From Pseudomonas saliphila (GTDB taxonomy: Bacteria; Pseudomonadota; Gammaproteobacteria; Pseudomonadales; Pseudomonadaceae), in assembly GCF_008638345.1 (NCBI RefSeq), contig NZ_VTVA01000004.1:124001-188000 (forward strand): a DNA stretch of 64,000 nucleotides, in the 5' to 3' direction. Below are positions 56,045-64,000 of this stretch, one piece after another. Positions within the stretch are counted from its first letter, which is position 1; the number at the start of each line of letters is the position of its first letter. The notes under the pieces are model-generated. The model saw only the letters and a program-made list of their open reading frames with translations, was not told where the DNA came from and made no database searches. The position numbers and the translations under genes are program-made.

Positions 56045-57001
56045 TTAATTAGTGTTGGCGTCGCGCATCGTTATATCACGAGGCAGCGACGATGGTTCAG
56101 GGCTGTGCTGTTCAAGCCAGGACAGCACCAGCGGGAAATGGTCCACTTCAGCTTGTGGATGCGTCAGCAGGTCATTGTGGCCGTAATCCCGGGAACAACC
56201 GGTGCCTTTCTTCAGCCGTATGATCTGGGCGTCATGTTCGCCCATCTCACAGGCAAACGCCTTGACGTCGGCAAAATGCCCCAGGTAATGGTCTTCATTG
56301 CCCGCCAGATACAGTCCTGCGGGCCAGGCCAGCGTTCTCAGTGCCAGAGCATAATCGAAAGCGTCCTGCTGATCACGCCATTCGCCGCCCCAGGCCCATT
56401 GCAGATGTTCTGCATGCAGCGTGCGGGAAAGATCGGCCGAGCCGATGCCCAGCGAGCGTGCCGGGATAACGCCCTTGCTGCGACCAAGCATTGGCGCGGC
56501 ATAACGCCACAGCAACTCGGACAGCAGGCTTTTTGGACGCAGCCCCTCAAGCCGTGCGCGGCTGGCGGCAAGATGTACCAGACCGGCTACTCTGCCCAGT
56601 ACATCCGGGCGACGAATCAAGGCGCTGTTCAGCAATACACTGCCCCAGCCATGGCCCACTGCGAAAAAAGGCTCGTCCGGGTGGTTGCGCTGAATCAGAT
56701 CGAAGAAAGCCGGCAAGTCCTCGGTAATGATCTGATGCTGGCTTATTTCCATACCTGGCTTGAGCTCTGGCCTGCTCTTTCCGTAGCCACGAAGCTCACC
56801 GACGTAGACGTCAAATCCCGCTTCTGCGAGAAACACCGCGAGCCCACCGCCGGAATTCTGATGATAGATATGTTTATCTTCTGCCAGTCCGTGGACCATC
56901 AGGATTGCCGGACCACCGGCGCCGGTGCGCACGTGTTGAACGTGCAGCCGGACCTCCGGCGAGGGAGAAACAAATTCAGAGGTGATGAGCAATTGCGTCA
57001 C
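56045..57001 (-). CDS. Alpha/beta-hydrolase fold protein with Gly at the nucleophile position
   Basis: A 318-residue alpha/beta hydrolase. The oxyanion segment MVHGLAEDKHIY, a putative acid Asp in AGNEDHYLG and a putative His in DYGHNDLL are in order. The nucleophile elbow reads VGHGWGS: residue 118, normally Ser, Cys or Asp, is Gly. The codons were read directly on the minus strand and agree. The enzyme may therefore be inactive as a serine hydrolase, or may use Ser121 or another residue. It is downstream of hrpA and just before the FabH-like gene. Confidence 0.82.
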   Translation of the reverse strand: MTQLLITSEFVSPSPEVRLHVQHVRTGAGGPAILMVHGLAEDKHIYHQNSGGGLAVFLAEAGFDVYVGELRGYGKSRPELKPGMEISQHQIITEDLPAFFDLIQRNHPDEPFFAVGHGWGSVLLNSALIRRPDVLGRVAGLVHLAASRARLEGLRPKSLLSELLWRYAAPMLGRSKGVIPARSLGIGSADLSRTLHAEHLQWAWGGEWRDQQDAFDYALALRTLAWPAGLYLAGNEDHYLGHFADVKAFACEMGEHDAQIIRLKKGTGCSRDYGHNDLLTHPQAEVDHFPLVLSWLEQHSPEPSSLPRDITMRDANTN

Positions 57002-57032
57002 AGATTGATCCTTGTATCTGAACTGCGCCGTA

Positions 57033-60000
57033 TCAAGCGGGAATCTCCTGCCACAGCTTGTTCAGCCGCTTGACCGAAACCGGCACGCGGGTACCGAGTT
57101 GCTGCGCAAACAACGATACCCGATATTCCTCCAGCAGCCAGCGCCAGGTGACCAGACGGTCGTCCCAGCGGCCTTCCTGACGGTATTTCTCCGCCCTGGC
57201 GCGATGCTGCTGCACCAGCTGCTGGATTTCATCGGTCCACACACGGTCACGCTGCACCTGCCCCGACAATTTGTCCAGTCGCTGCTCAAGCGCGCTGAGA
57301 TATCGCGGGTATTGGTCCAGCCACTCAGCCGGCACTTCCCGCACAAAGCCCTTGAAGATGAGACCGCCCAGCTGCTCGCGGATGTCATTCAGCGCCAGCG
57401 CCCAGGACAGATCGATCTTGCCCTTGAGCCGCTTTTGGATACGGTGCCATATCTTGAGAATGTCCAGCACCTGCGCAGCGAGCTTTTCTGCGGCCGGTAC
57501 AAAATCACCCCGACCCTGTTCCAGCGCGCGTTGCAGTGTCTGCGCATCGCGTGGCAACGGGTGCTCCGCAGGTAGAAATACACGATCGATGGCCGCCAGC
57601 AATACGTCGTCAGTCAGCTGCTGCTGACTACCCAGCTCGCGAAAATAAATGGCCGCTTCCTTTAATGCCGGGACTTTCTGGCGGAGGAATTTGACCTGTT
57701 CGGGCAATCGCTGCAGCAGTAGCCGCTGCACGCCGCGTCTGTGGGCCTGTTCGGCTTGGCCTTCGATATCAAAGAGCTGTTCGACAACCTCGTCGCCCTC
57801 CTCTACCCAGGCGGGCCAGAAGGTCACGGCGATCCCCGCCTGCTTGCGGTTAACCGTCTGCGGTAAGGCGTATTCACCCGGCGTACCCGCACTGGTGGGC
57901 TGTGGCGCGGTCTGGCTATGCGCCGTCGCCGCCACGGTCTGGCCTGACAGCTGACGACACAGGGCGTTGAAATCGCGTCCAGTTGCGATCGGCGTGCCGT
58001 CGGCGTCCACAACCTCCAGCCTCATCAGCAGGTGGTCTTCCACCTGAATATCATCCCAGACATCTTCCGGCAGGCGCGCGCCGGTCATGCGGCTGAGCTC
58101 ACGGCCGAGTACCTCGGTCAGCTTGCCCTGACCAAAGGGCATACGCTCAAGGGCGGCGCGCACAAAGTCCGGAACCGGCACAAAGTTCTTGCGCAACGGC
58201 TTTGGCAACCCCCGGACCAGCGCGAGGCATTTGTCGTAAATCAGGCCTGGTACCAGCCAGTCCAGCCGATGCTCGGGCAACTGCCGGAGCAGTGCGGCGG
58301 GCACACGCAGGGTGACGCCATCCTCCGGATGCCCCGGTTCGAAGTGATAAGTCAGCGGCAGCGCGACGCGTTCCCAGCGCCAGGTGTCCGGATATTGCTC
58401 GACACTGACCTCATTGGCGTCCCGCTGCAGCAGCTCCTCGCGAGTCATATGCAAGAGCGTCGGATCGGCCTGGCTTCCCTTTTTCAGCCAACGCTCGAAA
58501 CTCGCCAATTGGTAGATTTTTTCCGGAATCCGCGCATCGAAATAACGGTACAGGGTTTCGTCATCCACCAGGATGTCACGCTTGCGTGCCTTGGCTTCAA
58601 GCGCTTCCAGTTCCTCGAGCAGAGCCTGATTGGCCTTGTTGAATGCCGAGCGGCCATGCCACTCGCCGGCCACCAGGGCCTGCCGGATAAAGATTTCTCG
58701 CGATGCGACCGGATCTATCGGGCCGAAGTGCACCTTGCGTTTAGGCACGATAATTAATCCGTAGAGCGTCACCTGCTCGAAGGCGACGACCTGCCCACGC
58801 TTCTTCTCCCAGTGCGGCTCGCTGTGGCTGGTCTTGATCAGATGCCCTGCCAGTGGCTCGACCCACAGCGGATCGATCTTGGCGGCGAGCCGCCCATAGA
58901 GCCTGCGCGTCTCGGTCAACTCGGCCACCATGACCCACGCCGGCCGTTTCTTCGCCAGGGCCGATGATGGATGCAGCATGAAGCGTCGCTGCCGCGCGCC
59001 GACGTAATCGCCCTCCTCGGTCCGGTTGCCCAGCTGGCTGAGCAGGCCGGCGAGCAGCGCCTTGTGCACCGCATCGTCAGCTGCCGGCTCTTTGTTCACT
59101 GACAGATTCAGCTCACGGCAGGTCAGGAGTATCTGGCGGTGCGTTTCGCGCCATTCACGCATGCGCAGATAATTCAGAAAATTGCGCCGGCACCAGCTGC
59201 GCAGCTGGCTCTGAGTGAGATCCTGGCGCTGCGACTCAAAACCGCGCCATAGATTGATGAAGGCAGCGAAGTCCGAGCTTTCATCCTTCCATTGGCTGTG
59301 CGCCTGATCGGCGGCCTGCTGCCGCTCGAGCGGACGCTCACGCGGGTCCTGCACCGCCAGGGCGCTGGCGATAATCAATACTTCATCCAGGCTGCCATTG
59401 GTGTTCGCCTCGATCAGCATCCGGCCGATGCGCGGATCGACTGGCAACCGCGCAAGCTGGCGGCCGAGGTCGCTGATCGCGCCGGCCTTGTCCACGGCAC
59501 CGAGCTCCAGCAACAGGTTAAAGCCATCACTGATGGCGCGCCCGTCCGGCGGCTCGATAAACGGAAAGTCCTCGATACGTCCCAGGCGCAGGTGCAGCAT
59601 CTGCAGGATGACGGCGGCCAGATTGGTCCGCAGAATTTCGGGGTCGGTGAAGGCCGGCCGGCTGTCGAAATCCTGCTCGGAGTACAGGCGCACACAAATG
59701 CCCGGCGCCACCCGCCCGCAACGCCCTTTGCGCTGGTTGGCGCTGGCCTGGGAAACGGCTTCGACCGGCAGGCGCTGCACCTTGGAGCGCGGACTGTAGC
59801 GGCTGATGCGCGCTTCGCCGGGATCGATGACATAGAGTATGCCCGGCACGGTGAGTGAGGTTTCCGCCACATTGGTGGCCAAGACAACCCGTCGTCCGGC
59901 ATGCGAGGCAAAGATTTTCTGCTGCTCGGAGACTGACAGCCGTGCATACAGCGGCAGAATCTCGGTGTGTCGGAGATTGGCTTTGCGCAGATATTCTGCG

Positions 60001-60926
60001 GTATCACGGATTTCACGTTCGCCGGTCAGAAATACCAGCGCATCGCCGGGCGGCAAGCGATTAGCCCGCTCGTGGGCTTCCAGTTCCTGCAGCGCGGCGA
60101 GGATGCCCTGGTCAATGCTCAGGTCTTCCTCGATCTGGTTGCCCTCTTCGTCGTTTTCCGACGCCAAAGGGCGATACCACAGATCCACTGGGTGCGTTCT
60201 GCCGGACACCTCGATAATGGGCGCACCGTCGAAGTGTTCCGAGAACCGCTCGAGATCGATTGTTGCCGAGGTAATGATGACCTTCAGATCAGGGCGCTTG
60301 GGCAGAATGGTTTTCAGGTAGCCCAGTAGGAAATCGATATTCAGGCTGCGTTCGTGGGCTTCGTCGATGATCAGCGTGTCGTACTTGTTCAAAAAGCGGT
60401 CGTGCTGGGTTTCGGCCAACAGGATGCCGTCAGTCATCAGCTTGATCAGCGTGCGTTCATTGCTCTGATCGGTGAACCGCACCTGAAACCCCACCAGCTC
60501 GCCAAGCGTTGTGCCCACCTCGTCCGCAACCCGGCTACCCACCGTGCGTGCCGCCAGCCGGCGTGGCTGGGTGTGCCCGATCAGGCCATGCGTGCCGCGT
60601 CCAAGCTCGAGACAAATCTTGGGAATCTGGGTGGTCTTGCCCGAGCCGGTTTCGCCGGCAATCACCACCACCTGGTTATTGGCGATGGCCTCGGTGATCT
60701 GCGCGCGCTTCGCTGCGATGGGCAGCTCATCGTCGTAGCGCATCGGCGGAATGCTGGCTTTGCGGGACTCGACCCGGGCACGGGATTGCTCAAACCGCGC
60801 ACGCCATTGCTCAAGCCGCGCTGGCTCAGGGTGTTTGCCCAGCGCCTGCAGCTGTCGCAGCAAGCGGTGCCCATCAACGGACATGGCCTGATCGAGATTG
60901 GTGGCTAACGCATGGAAATCGGTCAT
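57033..60926 (-). CDS. hrpA: ATP-dependent RNA helicase HrpA
   Basis: A 1297-residue DEAH-box helicase. GETGSGKTTQ (91-100) is motif I, IIDEAHERS (DEAH at 188-191) motif II, SATID motif III, and the second RecA domain shows TNVAETSLTVPGI and QRKGRCGRVAPG (motifs V and VI). A helicase-associated domain, an OB fold and the long HrpA-specific C-terminal DUF3418 region follow. HrpA acts on mRNA and stalled ribosomes in Escherichia coli. AGGAACGA precedes the ATG at 60926. It is separated from fadD1 by a terminator. Confidence 0.97.
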   Translation of the reverse strand: MTDFHALATNLDQAMSVDGHRLLRQLQALGKHPEPARLEQWRARFEQSRARVESRKASIPPMRYDDELPIAAKRAQITEAIANNQVVVIAGETGSGKTTQIPKICLELGRGTHGLIGHTQPRRLAARTVGSRVADEVGTTLGELVGFQVRFTDQSNERTLIKLMTDGILLAETQHDRFLNKYDTLIIDEAHERSLNIDFLLGYLKTILPKRPDLKVIITSATIDLERFSEHFDGAPIIEVSGRTHPVDLWYRPLASENDEEGNQIEEDLSIDQGILAALQELEAHERANRLPPGDALVFLTGEREIRDTAEYLRKANLRHTEILPLYARLSVSEQQKIFASHAGRRVVLATNVAETSLTVPGILYVIDPGEARISRYSPRSKVQRLPVEAVSQASANQRKGRCGRVAPGICVRLYSEQDFDSRPAFTDPEILRTNLAAVILQMLHLRLGRIEDFPFIEPPDGRAISDGFNLLLELGAVDKAGAISDLGRQLARLPVDPRIGRMLIEANTNGSLDEVLIIASALAVQDPRERPLERQQAADQAHSQWKDESSDFAAFINLWRGFESQRQDLTQSQLRSWCRRNFLNYLRMREWRETHRQILLTCRELNLSVNKEPAADDAVHKALLAGLLSQLGNRTEEGDYVGARQRRFMLHPSSALAKKRPAWVMVAELTETRRLYGRLAAKIDPLWVEPLAGHLIKTSHSEPHWEKKRGQVVAFEQVTLYGLIIVPKRKVHFGPIDPVASREIFIRQALVAGEWHGRSAFNKANQALLEELEALEAKARKRDILVDDETLYRYFDARIPEKIYQLASFERWLKKGSQADPTLLHMTREELLQRDANEVSVEQYPDTWRWERVALPLTYHFEPGHPEDGVTLRVPAALLRQLPEHRLDWLVPGLIYDKCLALVRGLPKPLRKNFVPVPDFVRAALERMPFGQGKLTEVLGRELSRMTGARLPEDVWDDIQVEDHLLMRLEVVDADGTPIATGRDFNALCRQLSGQTVAATAHSQTAPQPTSAGTPGEYALPQTVNRKQAGIAVTFWPAWVEEGDEVVEQLFDIEGQAEQAHRRGVQRLLLQRLPEQVKFLRQKVPALKEAAIYFRELGSQQQLTDDVLLAAIDRVFLPAEHPLPRDAQTLQRALEQGRGDFVPAAEKLAAQVLDILKIWHRIQKRLKGKIDLSWALALNDIREQLGGLIFKGFVREVPAEWLDQYPRYLSALEQRLDKLSGQVQRDRVWTDEIQQLVQQHRARAEKYRQEGRWDDRLVTWRWLLEEYRVSLFAQQLGTRVPVSVKRLNKLWQEIPA

Positions 60927-60954
60927 TCGTTCCTGTCTGTTTCAGATGGCGGAA

Positions 60955-60991
60955 AAAGCAAAAGCCCCGACCGGGCTACCGGGCGGGGCTC
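60955..60991 (-). terminator. Intrinsic terminator of fadD1
   Basis: Minus-strand stem AGCCCCG...CGGGGCT with an inner GC-rich pairing, followed by TTTTGCTTTTT. It lies between fadD1 and hrpA. Confidence 0.85.
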
Positions 60992-61018
60992 ATTGTCGCA
61001 AAGAACCGTGCGGGAGTG

Positions 61019-62707
61019 CTATTTCGCGCCGAGCTTCTTCAATTCCTCGTCGCGCAGTTCGCGGCGCAGGATCTTGCCTACGTTGGTGGTGGGCAGCTCA
61101 TCGCGGAATTCAATCTGGCGAGGCACCTTGTACGCCGTCAGCTTCTCGCGCATGTAGGTCTTGACCTGGTCGGCGGTCAATTCGCTTCCGGGCGCCTTGA
61201 CCAGGAACACCTTGATCGCTTCGCCGGACTTTTCATCCGGGATACCGATGGCGGCGCACTGTACAACGCCAGGAATCGCAGCCATCACGTCTTCCAGCTC
61301 GTTGGGATACACATTGAAGCCGGAGACGACGATCATGTCCTTCTTGCGATCGACAATGCGCATGTAGCCGTCTTCCTGGATGACCGCAATATCGCCGGTC
61401 TGCAGCCAGCCGTCAGCGCTGAGCATTTCTTCAGTCGCTTCCTTGCGCTTCCAGTAGCCTTTCATGACCTGTGGACCCTTGACGCAAAGCTCGCCGCGCT
61501 CGCCGATAGCCAGCTCATTGCCTTCATCGTCGATGACCTTGCACAGGGTCGAGGGTACCGGCAGACCGATGGTGCCGAGTTGCACGGCACTGGCGGGGTT
61601 TACCGATACCACCGGACTGGTCTCGGTCATGCCATAACCTTCGCAGACCTTGCAACCAGTGACCTTCTCCCAGCGCTCGGCTGTCGCCTTCTGCAACGCC
61701 ATCCCGCCTGACAGGGTCAGTTTCATGCCGCTGAAATCCAGCTGGCGGAACGCATCGTCGTTGCACAGCGCGGCGAACAGCGTATTCAGACCCACAAAGC
61801 CGCTGAACTTGACCTTGGAGATTTCCTTGACGAATGCCGGGATATCCCGGGGATTGGTAATCAGAATGTTGTGATTACCGGTGACCATCACGGACATGCA
61901 GTGAAAGGTAAACGCGTAGATGTGATACAGCGGCAGCGGGCAAATGAACACTTCTTCGCCGTCCCGCAGATTGTCCGGCATCACCGCCTTGCATTGCAGC
62001 ATGTTGGCGACCAGGTTGCGGTGCGTAAGCATCGCGCCCTTGGCCACGCCAGTGGTGCCACCGGTATATTGCAGTACCGCAGTGTCATCGGCCTTGGGGC
62101 TGGCTTCAGTAAGGCTCGCATTCTTGCCGGCGGCCATGGCCTTGACGAAGGAGGTGGAGCCGGGGATAGAGAAGTCCGGAACCATCTTCTTCACATGCTT
62201 GACGACGGCATTGATCAGCAGCCGTTTGAACATCGGCAACATGTCAGCTACTTCGGTGACCACAACGTGCTTCACGCCGGTTTTCGGCACCACTTCCTGC
62301 GCGAGATGGGCCATATTCGCCAGACAGACCAACGCCTTGGCGCCGGAGTCATTGAACTGGTGTTCCATTTCAGTGGTGGTATACAGCGGATTGGTGTTCA
62401 CAACGATGTAACCGGCACGCATGGCACCGAACACCACAATGGGGTACTGCAGCACGTTGGGAAGCTGGACGGCAATGCGGTCACCTGGCTGCAGCCCGGA
62501 GTGCGCCTGCAGGTACGCAGCGAACTCACCGGACAATTGATACAGCTCACTGTAGGTGATGGTCTTGCCCAGGTTGCTGAACGCGGGCTTGTCGCCGAAG
62601 CGTTCGCAGGATTCTTTTAATACAGCCAGCACACTGGGGTATTGGTCAGGATCGATTTCCGTAACGATGCCAGCCGGATACTTGTCCTTCCAGAAATTTT
62701 CGTGCAT
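61019..62707 (-). CDS. fadD1: Long-chain fatty acid-CoA ligase
   Basis: A 562-residue AMP-forming acyl-CoA synthetase. YTGGTTGVAKGAM is the P-loop, GYGMTETSPVVS the A5 motif, and DRKKDMIVVSGFNVYPNELE the FadD signature; the Lys of NVGKILRREL is the adenylation lysine. It activates long-chain fatty acids at the inner membrane. The N-terminus MHENFWKDKYPAGI matches Pseudomonas FadD1 (PA3299). The second copy, fadD2, lies upstream, so this is the usual tandem pair, but here each gene has its own terminator. Confidence 0.95.
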   Translation of the reverse strand: MHENFWKDKYPAGIVTEIDPDQYPSVLAVLKESCERFGDKPAFSNLGKTITYSELYQLSGEFAAYLQAHSGLQPGDRIAVQLPNVLQYPIVVFGAMRAGYIVVNTNPLYTTTEMEHQFNDSGAKALVCLANMAHLAQEVVPKTGVKHVVVTEVADMLPMFKRLLINAVVKHVKKMVPDFSIPGSTSFVKAMAAGKNASLTEASPKADDTAVLQYTGGTTGVAKGAMLTHRNLVANMLQCKAVMPDNLRDGEEVFICPLPLYHIYAFTFHCMSVMVTGNHNILITNPRDIPAFVKEISKVKFSGFVGLNTLFAALCNDDAFRQLDFSGMKLTLSGGMALQKATAERWEKVTGCKVCEGYGMTETSPVVSVNPASAVQLGTIGLPVPSTLCKVIDDEGNELAIGERGELCVKGPQVMKGYWKRKEATEEMLSADGWLQTGDIAVIQEDGYMRIVDRKKDMIVVSGFNVYPNELEDVMAAIPGVVQCAAIGIPDEKSGEAIKVFLVKAPGSELTADQVKTYMREKLTAYKVPRQIEFRDELPTTNVGKILRRELRDEELKKLGAK

Positions 62708-62989
62708 TAGTTGCCCCGCTCCTTAGCTCGACCGGTCATGCTACCGCCGATTCGCTTTTTTGGGTTTCCGCAATAAATGTGACTTTCGCAGCAAATATGA
62801 ACGATTGCTCTATTCGAGTCGAAAAGTGGCCGAAGATTAGCAGTTTTTCCATAGCGCGACTAGCAACGCGGAAAGACGCATGCAGCGCTGTGAAGGGAGA
62901 CGCAGAGAGGTCTCGGGGAGAGACATCATCGGTAGGTTAGCGGCCAGGCGCTCAACGCCAGTGCATGGCGCAAACTGACCGGGAAGTCA
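62708..62989. other. fadD1 upstream region
   Basis: About 280 bases between fadD1 and the fadD2 terminator with no supportable gene. The stretch near 62740-62840 is AT-richer and probably holds the fadD1 promoter. A fatty-acid regulator site is plausible, but none was identified. Confidence 0.5.
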
Positions 62990-63032
62990 GAAAAAGCTGT
63001 GCCCATCGCCAGCGACGAACGATGGGCACAGC
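62990..63032 (-). terminator. Intrinsic terminator of fadD2
   Basis: Minus-strand 13-bp stem GCTGTGCCCATCG / CGATGGGCACAGC with an 11-base loop, then TTTTTC. It starts 14 bases after the fadD2 stop. Confidence 0.9.
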
Positions 63033-63045
63033 ACTGCAGGCCTGG

Positions 63046-64000
63046 TTACTTATCGCGCAGTTCGCGACGCAGAATCTTACCGACGGGTGTCATGGGCAGA
63101 GAATCTCGCAGCTCGTAATGCCGAGGTACCTTGTAACCTGTGAAGTTCTCCTTGCAGTAGGACTTGAGCTCCTCAACGGTCAGGTCGGGCGAGTTGGGCA
63201 CCACGAAGAGTTTGACCGCTTCGCCGGACTTCTCGTCCGGCACGCCTATCACTGCTGCATTCGCCACCTTGGGGTGAGCAGCGACCACATCTTCGATTTC
63301 GTTGGGGTACACATTGAAGCCCGACACGATGACCAGATCCTTCTTGCGATCCACGATACAAACGAAACCGTCATTCTCAATGACGGCTATGTCACCGGTT
63401 TTCAGCCAGCCATCCTGATCTATGGCTTCTTCAGTGGCATCTGGCCGCTGCCAATACCCCAGCATCACCTGCGGACCTTTTACGCACAGTTCGCCACGCT
63501 CGCCGATAGCGGTCTCATTGCCGTCATCGTCAATGGTCTTCAATGCGGTACCAGGAACCGGCAACCCGACATAACCCAGACGCTGCAAACCGTCACTGGG
63601 GCTGGAGCAAACCACTGGCGAGCCTTCAGTCAGGCCATAGCCCTCACCAATGCCCTTGCCGGTCTTCTTTTCCCAGCGCTCGGCGGTGGCCTTGACCAGC
63701 GCGGTACCGCCGGAGGTGGTCCCCTTCAGGTTGGAGAAATCGATCTGGTCAAACTCCGGATGATCCATCAACGCCACAAATAGCGTGTTCAAGCCGACCA
63801 TGGAGGAGAACTTCCACTTCTTCAGTTCCTGAACAAAGCCTGGAATATCCCGCGGATTGGTGATGAGAATATTGTGGTGACCGGCCACCATCATGCACAT
63901 CAGATTCACCGTAAAAGCAAAGATGTGGTACAGCGGCAGAGGCGCAATGATGACCTCCCCCTCGTCGCTCATGATCTTCTGACCATTCTTGTCGAGCTGC
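63046..64000 (-). CDS. fadD2: Long-chain fatty acid-CoA ligase, C-terminal part
   Basis: The last 317 codons of a second FadD; the 5' part lies beyond the right edge. The frame is open to base 64000 (reading QLDKNGQKIMSDEGEV). GYGLTEGSPVVC, DRKKDLVIVSGFNVYPNEIE and VGKILRRELRDK match FadD. It is clearly a paralogue of fadD1. In Pseudomonas aeruginosa the pair differs in chain-length preference and induction. No break is seen in the part present. Confidence 0.92.
   Translation of the reverse strand, partial: QLDKNGQKIMSDEGEVIIAPLPLYHIFAFTVNLMCMMVAGHHNILITNPRDIPGFVQELKKWKFSSMVGLNTLFVALMDHPEFDQIDFSNLKGTTSGGTALVKATAERWEKKTGKGIGEGYGLTEGSPVVCSSPSDGLQRLGYVGLPVPGTALKTIDDDGNETAIGERGELCVKGPQVMLGYWQRPDATEEAIDQDGWLKTGDIAVIENDGFVCIVDRKKDLVIVSGFNVYPNEIEDVVAAHPKVANAAVIGVPDEKSGEAVKLFVVPNSPDLTVEELKSYCKENFTGYKVPRHYELRDSLPMTPVGKILRRELRDK

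Noticed and set aside
54974..57073. A 699-codon open frame on the plus strand opposite the FabH-like and hydrolase genes
   Set aside because: It spans two well-supported minus-strand genes and their junction, and shows no domain. It is a shadow frame.

Overview
The window looks like a chromosome segment of a Pseudomonas-lineage gammaproteobacterium, possibly Halopseudomonas. The assignment rests on core gene order and is an inference: thrS-infC-rpmI-rplT-pheS-pheT-ihfA-merR with tRNA-Pro, uvrB beside an aromatic aminotransferase, and hrpA beside tandem fadD genes. No insertion sequence, phage gene or CRISPR array was seen.

Positions 1-31,125 are a steroid catabolic island, most simply read as bile-acid degradation. 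There are five transcription units. (1) Minus strand from 1560: an SDR, a SnoaL/BaiE-like protein and an Old Yellow Enzyme cut by the left edge. (2) Minus strand 7779 to 2048: an SDR followed by a complete igr-type module (ChsH2, ChsE1, ChsH1, Ltp2, ChsE2) for the last C3 piece of the side chain, with an enoyl-CoA hydratase divergent at 7919. (3) Minus strand 18367 to 8804: HsaA oxygenase, KstD-type dehydrogenase, 3beta/17beta-HSD-like SDR, KshB-like reductase, acyl-CoA ligase, and a DUF1302/DUF1329 envelope pair. (4) Plus strand 22036 to 27919: HsaB reductase with a MarR-like C-terminal domain, a 7alpha-HSDH-like SDR, HsaE, HsaG, HsaF and an MFS permease. (5) Minus strand 31051 to 28003: an EthD-like protein, a Tat-exported amidase and a 3alpha-HSD. 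A chemoreceptor and an aldehyde dehydrogenase lie between units 3 and 4. Each unit is preceded by a copy of one palindrome, TCGTC-N6-GACGA (three exact, two with one mismatch). Its centre is 66.5 bp (three genes) or 73.5 bp (two genes) from the start codon, so the units probably form one regulon. KshA, HsaC, HsaD and the regulator are not in the window.

Positions 31,377-37,916 are a second accessory stretch. Two TPP riboswitches lie back to back, one reading into an SDR and a flavin-dependent monooxygenase, the other into a sodium:solute symporter. Next come an unidentified coding remnant, a frameshifted polysaccharide flippase and a frameshifted SDR. The stretch ends at the 3' end of tRNA-Pro(GGG).

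Positions 38,003-64,000 are conserved housekeeping DNA: the translation operon (infC starting at ATT), tRNA-Val, uvrB, an aminotransferase, tRNA-Asn, a LysR regulator, a periplasmic PpiA, a FemAB/GNAT-like protein, a porin, a FabH-like ketosynthase, an alpha/beta hydrolase with Gly at the nucleophile position, hrpA, fadD1 and a truncated fadD2.
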